A stretch of 64,000 nucleotides of DNA from Nitrobacter sp051535235 (GTDB lineage: Bacteria; Pseudomonadota; Alphaproteobacteria; Rhizobiales; Xanthobacteraceae): contig NZ_JBPPLZ010000006.1 in NCBI RefSeq assembly GCF_051535235.1, positions 186,001 through 250,000 of the forward strand, in the 5' to 3' direction. The notes below the pieces were generated by a model. The model had not been told where the DNA came from. It searched no databases and saw only the letters and a list, made by a program, of their open reading frames with translations. Positions 16,770 through 25,921 of this stretch are shown one piece after another. The first letter of the stretch is position 1; each line of letters starts with the position of its first letter. Made by a program: the position numbers and the translations under genes.

Positions 16770-17906
16770 TTGGGTGATAGCCCCACACTGCAGCAGATTG
16801 CGCGAGGCGACGCTCTGGCGCTCTGTGCGGCGGGAACCTGGACGGCGCGCTTCGCGCCTGCGCTCGAGCGGATGGTGGCGGAGGCGGAAAAACTCGCCGG
16901 CAGCCGGTCCGGCATCTTCATCGACGTGTCGCAAATCTCGGGACTCGACACGTTTGGCGCATGGCTGATCGAACGCCTGCGCCGCAATCTGACCCAGGGC
17001 GGCATCGAGGCAACGGTCGCGGGGCTGTCCCTGAACTATTCGAGCCTGGTCGATGAGGTCCGCCGCGTTCCCGCCTCTGCGGCTCCGCCGGCGGTTCGCC
17101 AAGGCGCCCTGACCGGCCTGCTCGAAGACGTCGGGCGCAATGTTCTCGGGTTCGGAACGACGCTGACCGGCCTGATCGGGATGCTGGGCGCGGTGCTGGC
17201 TGCCAGCGGCCGGGTCATTCGCCATCCGCGGTCGTTCCCCCTGACCTCGACGGTTCATCATCTCGAACAGGTTTGCTGGCGCGCGGTTCCGATCATCGTG
17301 CTTATCACCTTCCTGATCGGCTGCATCATATCGCAGCAGGGCATCTTTCATTTCCGGAAATTCGGCGCGGACATTTTCGTGGTCGACATGCTCGGCGTCC
17401 TCGTGCTGCGCGAGATCGGCGTGCTGCTCGTTGCGATCATGGTGGCCGGCCGCTCCGGCAGCGCCTACACCGCCGAACTCGGCTCCATGAAGATGCGCGA
17501 GGAGATCGATGCGCTGCGCACCATGGGCTTCGATCCCATCGAGGTGCTGGTCCTGCCGCGGATGCTCGCGCTGGTGATCGCGCTGCCGATCCTGGCGTTT
17601 CTCGGTGCGATCGCCGCACTCTATGGAGGCGGCCTGGTGGCGTGGCTTTATGGCGGCGTTCAGCCCGAGGCGTTTCTCATCAGGTTGCGCGATGCGATCT
17701 CGATCGATCACTTCGTCGTGGGCATGATCAAGGCGCCGGTGATGGCCGCCGTGATCGGGATCGTCGCCTGTGTCGAGGGGCTCGCCGTGCAGGGCAGCGC
17801 GGAATCGCTTGGACGACGCACAACGTCGTCGGTGGTGAAGGGAATATTCTTCGTCATCGTGATGGACGGCCTGTTTGCGATCTTCTTTGCCTCGATCGGG
17901 ATGTAG
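16770..17906 (+). CDS. mlaE: Mla-type lipid ABC transporter permease with N-terminal STAS domain
   Basis: A 378-residue protein. Residues 1-95 form a STAS-like domain (IFIDVSQISGLDTFGAWLIE) equivalent to a fused MlaB. The rest is an MlaE permease with about five membrane segments, including LITFLIGCIISQQGIF and MVAGRSGSAYTAELGSMK, which contains the conserved permease loop. It forms an inner-membrane complex with the ATPase and MCE protein of the next two genes to move phospholipids between inner and outer membranes. Two bases separate its stop from the mlaF start. The upstream neighbour is divergent. STAS fusion is common in alphaproteobacteria. Confidence 0.9.
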   Translation: MGDSPTLQQIARGDALALCAAGTWTARFAPALERMVAEAEKLAGSRSGIFIDVSQISGLDTFGAWLIERLRRNLTQGGIEATVAGLSLNYSSLVDEVRRVPASAAPPAVRQGALTGLLEDVGRNVLGFGTTLTGLIGMLGAVLAASGRVIRHPRSFPLTSTVHHLEQVCWRAVPIIVLITFLIGCIISQQGIFHFRKFGADIFVVDMLGVLVLREIGVLLVAIMVAGRSGSAYTAELGSMKMREEIDALRTMGFDPIEVLVLPRMLALVIALPILAFLGAIAALYGGGLVAWLYGGVQPEAFLIRLRDAISIDHFVVGMIKAPVMAAVIGIVACVEGLAVQGSAESLGRRTTSSVVKGIFFVIVMDGLFAIFFASIGM

Positions 17907-17908
17907 CA

Positions 17909-18679
17909 ATGGCGGACGACGCATCCGATCCCATCATCCGCGTCCGCGACGTCTCGGTTCGGTTCGGCGCCACGACGGTCCTGGACGGCTTGAGCCTGGA
18001 TGTGAAGCGCGGCGAGATTCTCGGCTTCGTCGGTCCATCGGGCGCGGGCAAGTCGGTATTGACGCGCACGATCATCGGGCTCGTGCCGAAGGTCGGCGGC
18101 AGCATCGAGGTTTTCGGCGTCGATCTGGAAACCGCGAATGTCCCGGCGCGGCGGGCGGTCGAGCGCCGCTGGGGCGTGCTGTTCCAGCAGGGCGCGCTGT
18201 TTTCGTCGCTGAACGTCCGCCAGAACATCCAGTTTCCGATGCGGGAATATCTCGATGTTTCGCAAGCCCTGCTCGACGAGATCACCGTCGCCAAGCTCGG
18301 CATGGTCGGACTGCGGCCGGAGGTTGCGGACCGCTATCCTTCCGAACTGTCCGGCGGGATGATCAAGCGGGTGGCGCTGGCCCGCGCGCTGGCGCTCGAT
18401 CCCGAACTGGTTTTCCTCGATGAGCCGACATCGGGCCTCGATCCGATCGGGGCAGGGGATTTCGATGATCTGGTGCGGACGCTGCAGCGAACTTTGGGGT
18501 TGACGGTTTTCATGGTAACCCATGACCTGGACAGCCTTCATACAGCTTGCGACCGCATTGCCGTTTTAGGGAACGGTAAGATCATTGCGGCAGGATCGAT
18601 GGCCGATATGCTGGCCTCGCAGCATCCCTGGCTGAAAGCCTATTTTCACGGCAAGCGCGCCCGCGCCGTCGTGGGTTGA
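17909..18679 (+). CDS. mlaF: Mla-type lipid ABC transporter ATP-binding protein
   Basis: A 256-residue ABC ATPase with Walker A GPSGAGKSVL, Q-loop FQQGALFSSL, signature LSGGMIKRVALARAL, Walker B LVFLDEPTSGLD and the H-loop in VTHDLDSL. The FQQGALF Q-loop and the signature with MIKR are typical of the MlaF/Mkl branch. The start ATG 17909 lies 2 bp after the mlaE stop. The frame is open far upstream, but that part is antisense-like shadow of mlaE. It powers lipid transport by the mlaE/mlaD products on either side. Confidence 0.94.
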   Translation: MADDASDPIIRVRDVSVRFGATTVLDGLSLDVKRGEILGFVGPSGAGKSVLTRTIIGLVPKVGGSIEVFGVDLETANVPARRAVERRWGVLFQQGALFSSLNVRQNIQFPMREYLDVSQALLDEITVAKLGMVGLRPEVADRYPSELSGGMIKRVALARALALDPELVFLDEPTSGLDPIGAGDFDDLVRTLQRTLGLTVFMVTHDLDSLHTACDRIAVLGNGKIIAAGSMADMLASQHPWLKAYFHGKRARAVVG

Positions 18680-18700
18680 AGCGGTACCGGAGCGGATTTG

Positions 18701-19597
18701 ATGGAAACGCGGGCGAACTTCGTCCTGATCGGGTCGTTCACGCTCGCCGTGATCGCGGCAGCCTTTGGTTTCGTTCTCTGGTTCCAGGGCCTCCATACCA
18801 CCAAGGCGCGCAGCCCGCTCCGTATCGTGTTCGAAGGATCGGCTTCGGGCCTGCGCAATGGCGGCAGCGTGAATTTCAACGGCATTCGTGTCGGCGAAGT
18901 GGTGTCGGTCAAGCTTGACGACCCGCGCCGCGTCGTTGCGCTTGCGATGGTCGAAAACGCCGCTCCGATCCGGAAGGACACCCGGGTCGGGCTCGAATTC
19001 CAGGGATTGACCGGCGTTGCTGCGATTTCGCTGAAGGGCGGCGAGGAGGCGGCGCCGCCGGTGCCTCTCGATCAGGACGGCGTTCCGATCCTCACCGCCG
19101 ATCCGGCGGGTTTGCAGGACGTGACCGAGTCGATCCGCGCGACGTTGCAAAACATCAATCGCGTCGTCGCCGAGAACGAAACGGCGGTGAAGAACACGTT
19201 GCAGAACGTCGAGACCTTCACTGCCTCGCTCGCCCACAACGCCGAGAAGATCGGCGACCTGGTGCAGAAGTTCAACGAGGTCATGAGCAAGGCCGACGGC
19301 GTCATGGCCAGGACCGATGACCTGATGCTCGGCCTCAACGCCATCGCCGGCGGCAAGGGGGGCGGCGAATTGCTTCCGGCGGTGAAATCAATTCGCGAAC
19401 TCGCCGAGGACTTTAACAAGCGCTCGGGCGCGCTGATGGCTGACGGCCGCCGCACCCTTGGCGACATCAGCCGGGCCGTCAACAATCTCGATCGCAATCC
19501 CACCCGCTTGCTGTTCGGTGCGAGCGCCAACGGCAGCGCGGCCGGCGGTAGTTCGCCGGCTTCGGCGGCGCCGGCCCGCTCTCCGAAGCGGCCGTAA
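18701..19597 (+). CDS. mlaD: MCE-family lipid-binding protein MlaD
   Basis: A 298-residue protein with one N-terminal membrane segment (FTLAVIAAAFGFVLWF), an MCE domain at about residues 38-115 (GLRNGGSVNFNGIRVGEV, GLEFQGLTGVAAI), and a long periplasmic helical tail with coiled-coil character. The tail contains repeated Asn/Val/Glu-rich helices (TLQNINRVVAENETAVKNTL). It forms the periplasmic ring that receives lipid. The start follows GGAGCGGA by a few bases. No mlaC or mlaA gene is nearby. The C-terminus is an Ala/Ser/Pro linker after residue 270. It is convergent with the giant coiled-coil gene. Confidence 0.9.
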   Translation: METRANFVLIGSFTLAVIAAAFGFVLWFQGLHTTKARSPLRIVFEGSASGLRNGGSVNFNGIRVGEVVSVKLDDPRRVVALAMVENAAPIRKDTRVGLEFQGLTGVAAISLKGGEEAAPPVPLDQDGVPILTADPAGLQDVTESIRATLQNINRVVAENETAVKNTLQNVETFTASLAHNAEKIGDLVQKFNEVMSKADGVMARTDDLMLGLNAIAGGKGGGELLPAVKSIRELAEDFNKRSGALMADGRRTLGDISRAVNNLDRNPTRLLFGASANGSAAGGSSPASAAPARSPKRP

Positions 19598-19669
19598 GGG
19601 CGCAGGTCGGCACGGGGCCTTGGAGCGTCGTCGCCCCGGCAACGCTTCGCAATCGATAAAGCGCGGCCC

Positions 19670-22600
19670 TTATCCGAGCCGTCCCGCTGCATGGGCGAGC
19701 AATGTATAGACCAGCCCCGTCTCGGACATCAGATGGTCGTGTATTGCCGTGGGCTCGCGCTCGTCGCGCGCGACTTCGTCCAGAAGGCGCTCGAATTCGG
19801 CGATGTAGCGATCGGCCGTCTGTTTGAACGTGCGGTCGGTCCGGTATTTGCGGGCGACCTCGTCGAACGTCTTTTGGCCGGCGGGCGTATAGAGACGCTT
19901 GCTGAAAGCCTTGCGTTCGCCGCGCTGGTAGCGATCCCACATCTCCCCGGCAAGGTTGCGATCCATCAGGCGGCCGATATCGAGCGATAGCGAGTCCAGC
20001 GGGTTCGCGGCGGCCTGCTGCGCCGATCGCCCGGGCCGGTCGTTGCCGGTGTCGGCGCGGTTCAGCAGATCCGAGAGCCAGTCGTCGCCCCCGTGGTCTC
20101 CGCTCGCCGGGACGGCCGGAGGCGTGTCCGTGCGGCGGGATGACGACACGCCGAGGTCGGGCGGCGGCAGGTTCGACGCACTGCCGCTGTCGCGCATGCG
20201 GGACGCGGAGCGTGCCGTCGTCGCGCCGCGGCCATTGGCTGTCGCCGCCATCGGCTCTTCCTCGTGCTGCGAAGCCGATCGCCCGTTGCTCACGACGTCG
20301 AAGCCGTGACCATGGCGAGCGACGATCCGGTTGAGCTCGGCGAGCGCTTCGATCTGATCGACGATCACCTTTCGCATCTGGGAGGTGCTCTCGGCCGCTT
20401 CCTGCGGCATCTCGAGCACGCCGCGGCGAAGCTCGTTGCGCGTTGCTTCCAACTCGGTGTGCATTTCCGCGGTCATCTGCTTCATGTCCTGAACCAGCGC
20501 CGCGAACTTGTCGGCCGATCGCCGGAGCATTGCGTCGGCTTCCTCGGTCGCCTGCTGGCAGATCTCGCTCATGGATTCGGAGGTCAGGCGGCGTTCTTCC
20601 TCGGCCGTCGCGCGAACGGCCTCGAACTGACGGTTGATCGCAGCCGATCCGACGCCGGCGGTCTCCGCCACCACCCGCGCGATGTCGCGTGCGCGCTCCT
20701 CGGCGGCGGCAAGCGATTCATCGAGCAGGCTCGTAAACCGCGTCAGTCGCTGATCGAAGTCGGTCGTCCGCAGATCGATCGTCGCCACGAGCGATTCAAG
20801 CACGGACTTGCGTTCCTCGACAGATAATGCGGCGCTTTGGTTGCTCTGCTCGACCCGCGCTGCAGCTTCGACCAAAATGTTTCCATGCGTCTCGAACTGG
20901 CCGGACAGCGTGCTCAAATCATCGAGAGCCCGCGAGGCCTTGGAATTGAACACCGCCAGTTGATCTTCGAGCGTCTGCGTCGCGAGGCCGTTTTGCGACG
21001 TGACATCCTTCATGGTGGACACGAAGTCGGCGACGCGCGTGACGAGCGCACGCTCCAGCGAATTGAGATTTTCGTGCGCGCCGGTGAGGACCTCCTGAAG
21101 AAGGATGTTGCCCTCGCGCAGCCGCTCGAACAGCGCGACGGTATCGGTGCGGAGTATCTTGCTGGTCTCCTGCATGTCGGTGACCGCCGTGATGGAAGCC
21201 TGCCGCGACTGCTCGATGGCCGAGCGCGACGCCTGCTCGAGATCCTTCATCGACTTGGTGATCGCGCTGGTCGCAAGTTCACCAGCGTTGGTGATGGTGC
21301 GGACAACGTCGGAGCCGTTCGCAGCGATCGACTGCGAGAATGCCTGGCCCTTGACCTCGATCGACTTGAGGGCATCGGCGGTAACGCGGCCGATATCGGA
21401 GTTGAGCTGATCGGCCTTGCCGCCGAGAGCGTCGACCAGAGCTCCCCGCTTGCTGTCGATCATCTGCGAGAGACGATCGGTCTGCTGCTGGACATAGTTG
21501 ACGATCTCGTCAGTCTTGCCCGTGATCGTCGTTCCGAAGCTGCCGCTGGCGGCAAAGATCAGGCGCTCGGCGTCGGTCGATACCGACTTGACCTTGGTGC
21601 TGACTTCATTCGACGCGGAGACGAGGGCGGTTTGGGCGTTCTGCGCGCTAGCCTGAATGATTTCCGTGGTATTCGCCGCGGCCGCGTGGAGAGAGCGTTC
21701 GATATCCAGAGAGATCGCCTTGATCTGGCTGGCGGAGTCGGCGGAGGCGGTGGTGAGCGTGGTCTGAGCCTCGCGTGCGCTGCCGAGGATGGCGGCGGCG
21801 GAGTCGGTGCCCACGGTGGTCAAGGTCCGCTCGACCTCGCTCGCCAGCGATTTGACGTGGCCGACCGCATCGGCCGAGGCGGTGGTGAGCGTGCTCTGCG
21901 CCTCGCGTGCGCTGCCCAGAATGGCGGCGGCCGTGTTGGTGCCTACAGCCGTCATCGTCCGTTCGATATCGCTCGCCAGCGATTTGACGTGCGTCGCGGC
22001 ATCCGAGGATGCGGCGACCAGCGTGGTCTGCGCCGCGCGCGCGCCGGCGAGAACGAAATCCGCGGTGTTGGTGCCGGCAGCCGACAGCGTCTGCTCGATT
22101 TCCGCTGACAGGGATTTGACCTGGCTCGCCGTTTCGGCCGACGAGTTGATCAGCGTCGTCTGCGCATCGCGGGCGCTGTTGAGGATGGAGTTGGCGGCAG
22201 CGGTTCCGGCCGAGGTCAGCGCGCGTTCCACCTCGGTCGAGGTCAACTGCAACTGGGCGCCCACTTCGGTCGAAACCGAAAGCAGGGACTGCTGGGCGGC
22301 GCGTGCGCCGGTCTGAATGGTTTCGCTGGTGTTGACCACCAGATTGGTCAGCGAGCGCTCCGCGTCGTCGACATGGGATTTGATGCCGTGCGACAGCTCC
22401 TCAGCACGCACCAACAGAGCCTCGCTGGCCTGCCGTCCGCTGGATTCGAAGCGACCGGCCACGGCTTCGACCCGCGATCCGAGCAGGTCTTCGAACTGGG
22501 CGACGCGCGTTTCGATCGTGGTCGCGACTAGGCCGACACGCTCGTCGAGACCCTGGTGGATTTCCTGGAATCGCGCCGTGATCGTCTGCGCAAGGAGCGC

Positions 22601-24640
22601 GCTGCGATCGTCGATGGTTTCGGTCACTCCCGAGATGCGTCCTTCGAGCGCCACGACGGCCTCCGTCGCGCCGTCGCTCAGCGAGGTTGCGAAGTGGGCG
22701 AGGCGGCTCTCGATCGAGCCGATCGCATGAGCGGCGCCATCGGACAGCGACGAGGTGAGGGTGACGAGCCGGTTCTCGATCGTTGCCGTGACCGACTTCG
22801 CACGCGAATCGAAGCTCTGCTCGAGCACTGCCAGACGGCCGTTGACCGACTCGTCGAAGGACCTGATTTTGGCATCGAACGAAGCGTCGAGATGGGTGAC
22901 GCCCGACTGGAGCGTGGTTTCGAACTGCGCCAGACGCTGATCCAGCGCGGCGCTGATCTCGCCGCCGTTGGACGTCAATCGCGAATCGAAGGTATCGACA
23001 TAGGCCTTCATGCTCCGGGCGATATCTTCGGTGCGCTGGCCCAGGCGATCGACGATCTCGCCGCCGAATGTCTTCACGGTCCGGTCGAATTCCGAGATGT
23101 GGCGGGTAATGAGCGCGCCGAGCGTGCCGCTGTCGCGTGCGAACTTCTCCGCGAGTTCGCTGCCCTGGTCCTTCATGAGCTGATCGAACGCGCTCATCTG
23201 GAGGCTGAGCGTATCGTGCGCGGTTTCGGTCTGAGTGGCGACCTTGTCCACCAGCGTATTGACCGTGACGTCGAGCGCTTCGCCGGCCTTGTCACCGCAT
23301 GAAAGAATCCGGGTTGCCAGCCGGTTGCCGGCATCGTCGATCTTGCTGGCGAGGTCGGCGCCGCGAAGCTCGAGTTCCACCAACAGGGAGTCGCTGGAAT
23401 TCTTCAACGAGTCATGGACCTGTTCGGTGCGGTCGGAAATGCCTTCGACGATGGAGGCCGACTTCTGCTCGAATTGGCTCGTAATCCGGTCGACGCGCTC
23501 GTTGAGCATCTCGTGGACGCGGTCGGCCAGATCGGCGAACTCGTCGTGGACGTGACTTGTCTTGAAGTTGAGACTGCTGGTCAGGCGCTCGCTCGCGTCG
23601 AGCACAGCGCGCGCGGTCTCTGCGCTGGCCTCCTCGAGCCGGTCGAGCAGGTCGCCGCCACGTTCGCCGAGCGCGAGGATCATATTGTCGCCGGCATTGC
23701 TGAGCGCCGTCGTGATGTGCTCGCCGCGCTCTTCCAGCGCACCGGTTATGCCTTTTGCTACCTCGTCGACGCGGGAGGCGATGGCATCGCTGATCAGTGC
23801 GATGTCGTGTCGCAGGTCGATCTGGACGCCCGAGATGGCGCTGCGGACCTGCTCGGCCTGGCCGACGAGGTTGTCACGCTGGAGCGCGATATCCTGAAGC
23901 AATGCGCGAATCCGCACCTCGTTGTCGGAATAGGCACGTTCCAGCGCGGCGACCTCGTTGGCAACCAGCGCTTCCAGTTCGCCGGCGCGCGCGATGGCGC
24001 GTTCGACGCCGTCGCCCATCGCAGCGACTTCACGCCGGATCGCCTGTCCCACCGTCACCACGGAGTCGCTGGCGAGGCCCTCCGGCTCGGAAAACCGGAT
24101 CGCCACCTGCGCCATCGACTGCGCGATCATGCGCAGTTCCTGGCCGCGCCAGGCCAGGCTCGCCAAGAAGTAGAACAGCAGCACGGGGGCGAAAAACAGG
24201 GCGATCAGGCCGGCGAGGGCGAGCGTGCCGCCGCTGCCCTGGCCCATTGCCGCCTGAAGCGAGGGCAGGAAGCTGATGGTCAGAAAGCCGGCACCGAGAA
24301 TCCAGATGCCCGCGAAAAGCGAGGCGAGCGTATAGATGTTGCGGGCCGGGCGGCCGTTCTGGATAGCCTGAAGAATCTGTCCGATCGTCTCGCGATCGTC
24401 GTTGGCGGGACGGCGCGTGAAGAGCGGTGCTTCAGAGGTATCGAAGCCCGGCCGGTCTGCCGTGGCGCGGGCGTCAAATCCGTCCTCGCCCTGGATCCCT
24501 GCGGGGGAGAACGACGGTGTGACGTCGGGACGGGACTGGTCCGGACTGCCCGCCGACGCCTCACCGACGTTCAGGGCCTCCTGAATGGCGGAAAGAGCGA
24601 CCTCTGTCGGATCTTTGACCTTCTTGGGATTGTTCGCCAT
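19670..24640 (-). CDS. Giant membrane-anchored coiled-coil protein, GPR/RgsE-like polar growth candidate
   Basis: A 1656-residue protein. Residues 1-115 are polar and probably disordered. Two membrane segments follow at about 120-190 (LASLFAGIWILGAGFLTISF and LAGLIALFFAPVLLFYFLAS). A very long helical, apolipoprotein-like region runs from about 200 to 1450, rich in Ala, Glu, Ser and Thr, and contains six exact 44-residue repeats at about 760-1023. A low-complexity linker leads to a conserved-looking C-terminal domain (DRNLAGEMWDRYQRGERKAF, then a DEVARKYRTDRTFKQTADRY helix). This architecture matches the Rhizobiales growth-pole ring proteins GPR/RgsE and recalls TipN. That link is inference from layout. 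The start MANNPKKVKD at 24640 is preferred over 24667. It is divergent from an Hpt gene across a CtrA-type box. Confidence 0.82.
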   Translation of the reverse strand: MANNPKKVKDPTEVALSAIQEALNVGEASAGSPDQSRPDVTPSFSPAGIQGEDGFDARATADRPGFDTSEAPLFTRRPANDDRETIGQILQAIQNGRPARNIYTLASLFAGIWILGAGFLTISFLPSLQAAMGQGSGGTLALAGLIALFFAPVLLFYFLASLAWRGQELRMIAQSMAQVAIRFSEPEGLASDSVVTVGQAIRREVAAMGDGVERAIARAGELEALVANEVAALERAYSDNEVRIRALLQDIALQRDNLVGQAEQVRSAISGVQIDLRHDIALISDAIASRVDEVAKGITGALEERGEHITTALSNAGDNMILALGERGGDLLDRLEEASAETARAVLDASERLTSSLNFKTSHVHDEFADLADRVHEMLNERVDRITSQFEQKSASIVEGISDRTEQVHDSLKNSSDSLLVELELRGADLASKIDDAGNRLATRILSCGDKAGEALDVTVNTLVDKVATQTETAHDTLSLQMSAFDQLMKDQGSELAEKFARDSGTLGALITRHISEFDRTVKTFGGEIVDRLGQRTEDIARSMKAYVDTFDSRLTSNGGEISAALDQRLAQFETTLQSGVTHLDASFDAKIRSFDESVNGRLAVLEQSFDSRAKSVTATIENRLVTLTSSLSDGAAHAIGSIESRLAHFATSLSDGATEAVVALEGRISGVTETIDDRSALLAQTITARFQEIHQGLDERVGLVATTIETRVAQFEDLLGSRVEAVAGRFESSGRQASEALLVRAEELSHGIKSHVDDAERSLTNLVVNTSETIQTGARAAQQSLLSVSTEVGAQLQLTSTEVERALTSAGTAAANSILNSARDAQTTLINSSAETASQVKSLSAEIEQTLSAAGTNTADFVLAGARAAQTTLVAASSDAATHVKSLASDIERTMTAVGTNTAAAILGSAREAQSTLTTASADAVGHVKSLASEVERTLTTVGTDSAAAILGSAREAQTTLTTASADSASQIKAISLDIERSLHAAAANTTEIIQASAQNAQTALVSASNEVSTKVKSVSTDAERLIFAASGSFGTTITGKTDEIVNYVQQQTDRLSQMIDSKRGALVDALGGKADQLNSDIGRVTADALKSIEVKGQAFSQSIAANGSDVVRTITNAGELATSAITKSMKDLEQASRSAIEQSRQASITAVTDMQETSKILRTDTVALFERLREGNILLQEVLTGAHENLNSLERALVTRVADFVSTMKDVTSQNGLATQTLEDQLAVFNSKASRALDDLSTLSGQFETHGNILVEAAARVEQSNQSAALSVEERKSVLESLVATIDLRTTDFDQRLTRFTSLLDESLAAAEERARDIARVVAETAGVGSAAINRQFEAVRATAEEERRLTSESMSEICQQATEEADAMLRRSADKFAALVQDMKQMTAEMHTELEATRNELRRGVLEMPQEAAESTSQMRKVIVDQIEALAELNRIVARHGHGFDVVSNGRSASQHEEEPMAATANGRGATTARSASRMRDSGSASNLPPPDLGVSSSRRTDTPPAVPASGDHGGDDWLSDLLNRADTGNDRPGRSAQQAAANPLDSLSLDIGRLMDRNLAGEMWDRYQRGERKAFSKRLYTPAGQKTFDEVARKYRTDRTFKQTADRYIAEFERLLDEVARDEREPTAIHDHLMSETGLVYTLLAHAAGRLG
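21572..22363 (-). repeat. Six tandem 132-bp (44-codon) repeats within the coiled-coil gene
   Basis: On the minus strand, units begin at 22363, 22231, 22099, 21967, 21835 and 21703. Each encodes 44 residues starting with a (V/I/A)E(R/Q)xLxxxG-like heptad and containing an AxxAQ(T/S)(T/A)L segment and a (V/L)KS(L/V)S-like end. A seventh unit from 21571 (AERLIFAA) is degenerate. The unit length of 44 equals four 11-residue turns, as expected of a hendecad, apolipoprotein-like helix. Units 4 and 5 are most alike at the DNA level. Confidence 0.85.
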
Positions 24641-24815
24641 GTCAGTCCACGCCCTCGTGTTTAGCAACCCGCAAGTTCGCGTCGCAGCTGCAAGTCCCGG
24701 TCGCCGACCCCAAGCCCCAAGCCGGTTTTCCGGGCGCGGCCGTTGCCGCCGCCCGTTTTGTCGGTCGCTTCCTCCACATCCTATTGGCTTGGCGGCTCGA
24801 ATGAAATGGGCGTGA

Positions 24816-24830
24816 TTAATACAATCTTAA
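24816..24830. promoter_or_regulatory. CtrA-type box TTAA-N7-TTAA
   Basis: TTAA at 24816-24819, seven bases, then TTAA at 24827-24830, the exact spacing of the CtrA recognition site known from Caulobacter. Another TTAAC lies at 24837 and a TTAACC at 24946-24951. The box sits in the 384-bp space between the divergent starts of the coiled-coil gene (24640) and the Hpt gene (25025), so it could control either or both. Confidence 0.55.
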
Positions 24831-25024
24831 TCATCGTTAACGGCCGGCTGAGCTAACCGCTTCGAGTTGTTCGAAATTGTTGACGGGGCAGCCGGATTCC
24901 CCCGGCAGCGGCGACAGCCTCGCGGTCCGTACGCGAAACGTTCCGTTAACCAGTTTCGTGATTGGCTCGCGCGGCAGGCCGCGCGGCAACCCATCCACCT
25001 TTGCAGCGGACCCGGATCGCAGCA

Positions 25025-25402
25025 ATGCCATATTCCCTTGAGCAGGTCGCCTGGATGCCCTCGCCGCCACTGGTTCCAGACGATGGCCCGATCGATTTCG
25101 ACCATCTCCGCCGCATGACGCTCGGCGACAGTCGTCTCGAGCGCGAGGTTCTGGCGATGTTCGCGGGCCAGGCCGCGTCACTGGCAGCCGCTCTGGCGCA
25201 AACCCCGGCCGACGCCGCGGCCCTTGCGCACAAGCTGAAGGGTTCGGCACGGGCGATCGGCGCGGTTCATGTCGCCGCCGCCGCCGACGATCTGGAGACT
25301 GCTCTGCGCAACGGCGCCGATGCGGCGGAGCCACGGACGGCGCTGGATCATGCCATCAGCCAGGCCCGCGAAGCGATCGACGCGATCCTGCGCCGCTCCT
25401 GA
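25025..25402 (+). CDS. Hpt domain histidine phosphotransfer protein
   Basis: A 125-residue protein with a single Hpt four-helix domain. The motif AHKLKGSARAIGA carries the phospho-accepting histidine at residue 69, and the downstream helix DLETALRNG is in the expected place. It would relay phosphate between a hybrid histidine kinase and a response regulator in the cytoplasm; no kinase or receiver gene is in the window. The start MPYSLEQ at 25025 is preferred, as the longer in-frame reading from 24962 has Arg-rich non-family residues. It is divergent from the giant coiled-coil gene with a CtrA-type box between them. Partner unknown. Confidence 0.85.
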   Translation: MPYSLEQVAWMPSPPLVPDDGPIDFDHLRRMTLGDSRLEREVLAMFAGQAASLAAALAQTPADAAALAHKLKGSARAIGAVHVAAAADDLETALRNGADAAEPRTALDHAISQAREAIDAILRRS

Positions 25403-25527
25403 TGCCGCCGGCGACCCCTGACGAATAGGCCGCCTTTTTACGCCGAACGCTGGCGCTGGCCGGATCGTTTCGTTATAGGACAGCCGAACCGTCCCTCATG
25501 ATATCTACGTTCGGCAGCACTGCACCC

Positions 25528-25848
25528 ATGACCAAGATCAACTTTGTCGACCATTCCGGCGAAACCCGTACTGTTGACGTCGAGAACGGCGCGACCGTCA
25601 TGGAGGCGGCGATTCGTAACGCCGTTCCGGGCATCGAGGCCGAATGCGGCGGCGCCTGCGCCTGCGCCACCTGTCACGTCTATGTCGACGAGGCCTGGAC
25701 CGACAAGGTCGGCAAGCCGACGCCGATGGAAGAGGACATGCTCGACTTCGGCTACGACGTGCGGCCGAACTCGCGGCTGTCGTGCCAGATCAAGGTCAGC
25801 GACGAACTCGATGGCCTCGTGGTCATGACGCCGGAACGGCAGGCGTAG
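25528..25848 (+). CDS. 2Fe-2S ferredoxin, adrenodoxin/Isc-Fdx type
   Basis: A 106-residue vertebrate-type ferredoxin. Cluster ligands are seen as C40-x5-C46-x2-C49 (within ECGGACACATCHVY) and C86 (LSCQIKV). The C-terminus has VVMTPERQ, close to the end typical of P450 and Isc partner ferredoxins. It carries single electrons, here most likely from the NADPH-dependent reductase encoded 73 bp downstream to a P450 or biosynthetic enzyme elsewhere. The start at 25528 (MTKINFVDH) gives normal length; ATG 25498 would add ten residues. It is probably cotranscribed with the reductase. Confidence 0.92.
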   Translation: MTKINFVDHSGETRTVDVENGATVMEAAIRNAVPGIEAECGGACACATCHVYVDEAWTDKVGKPTPMEEDMLDFGYDVRPNSRLSCQIKVSDELDGLVVMTPERQA

Positions 25849-25921
25849 AAACCTCCATCAGCGGGACGCTGCCGGCATCGTCTGGTGCGGCCTGAATATT
25901 TCAACGGAAAAGAATTTCGAC

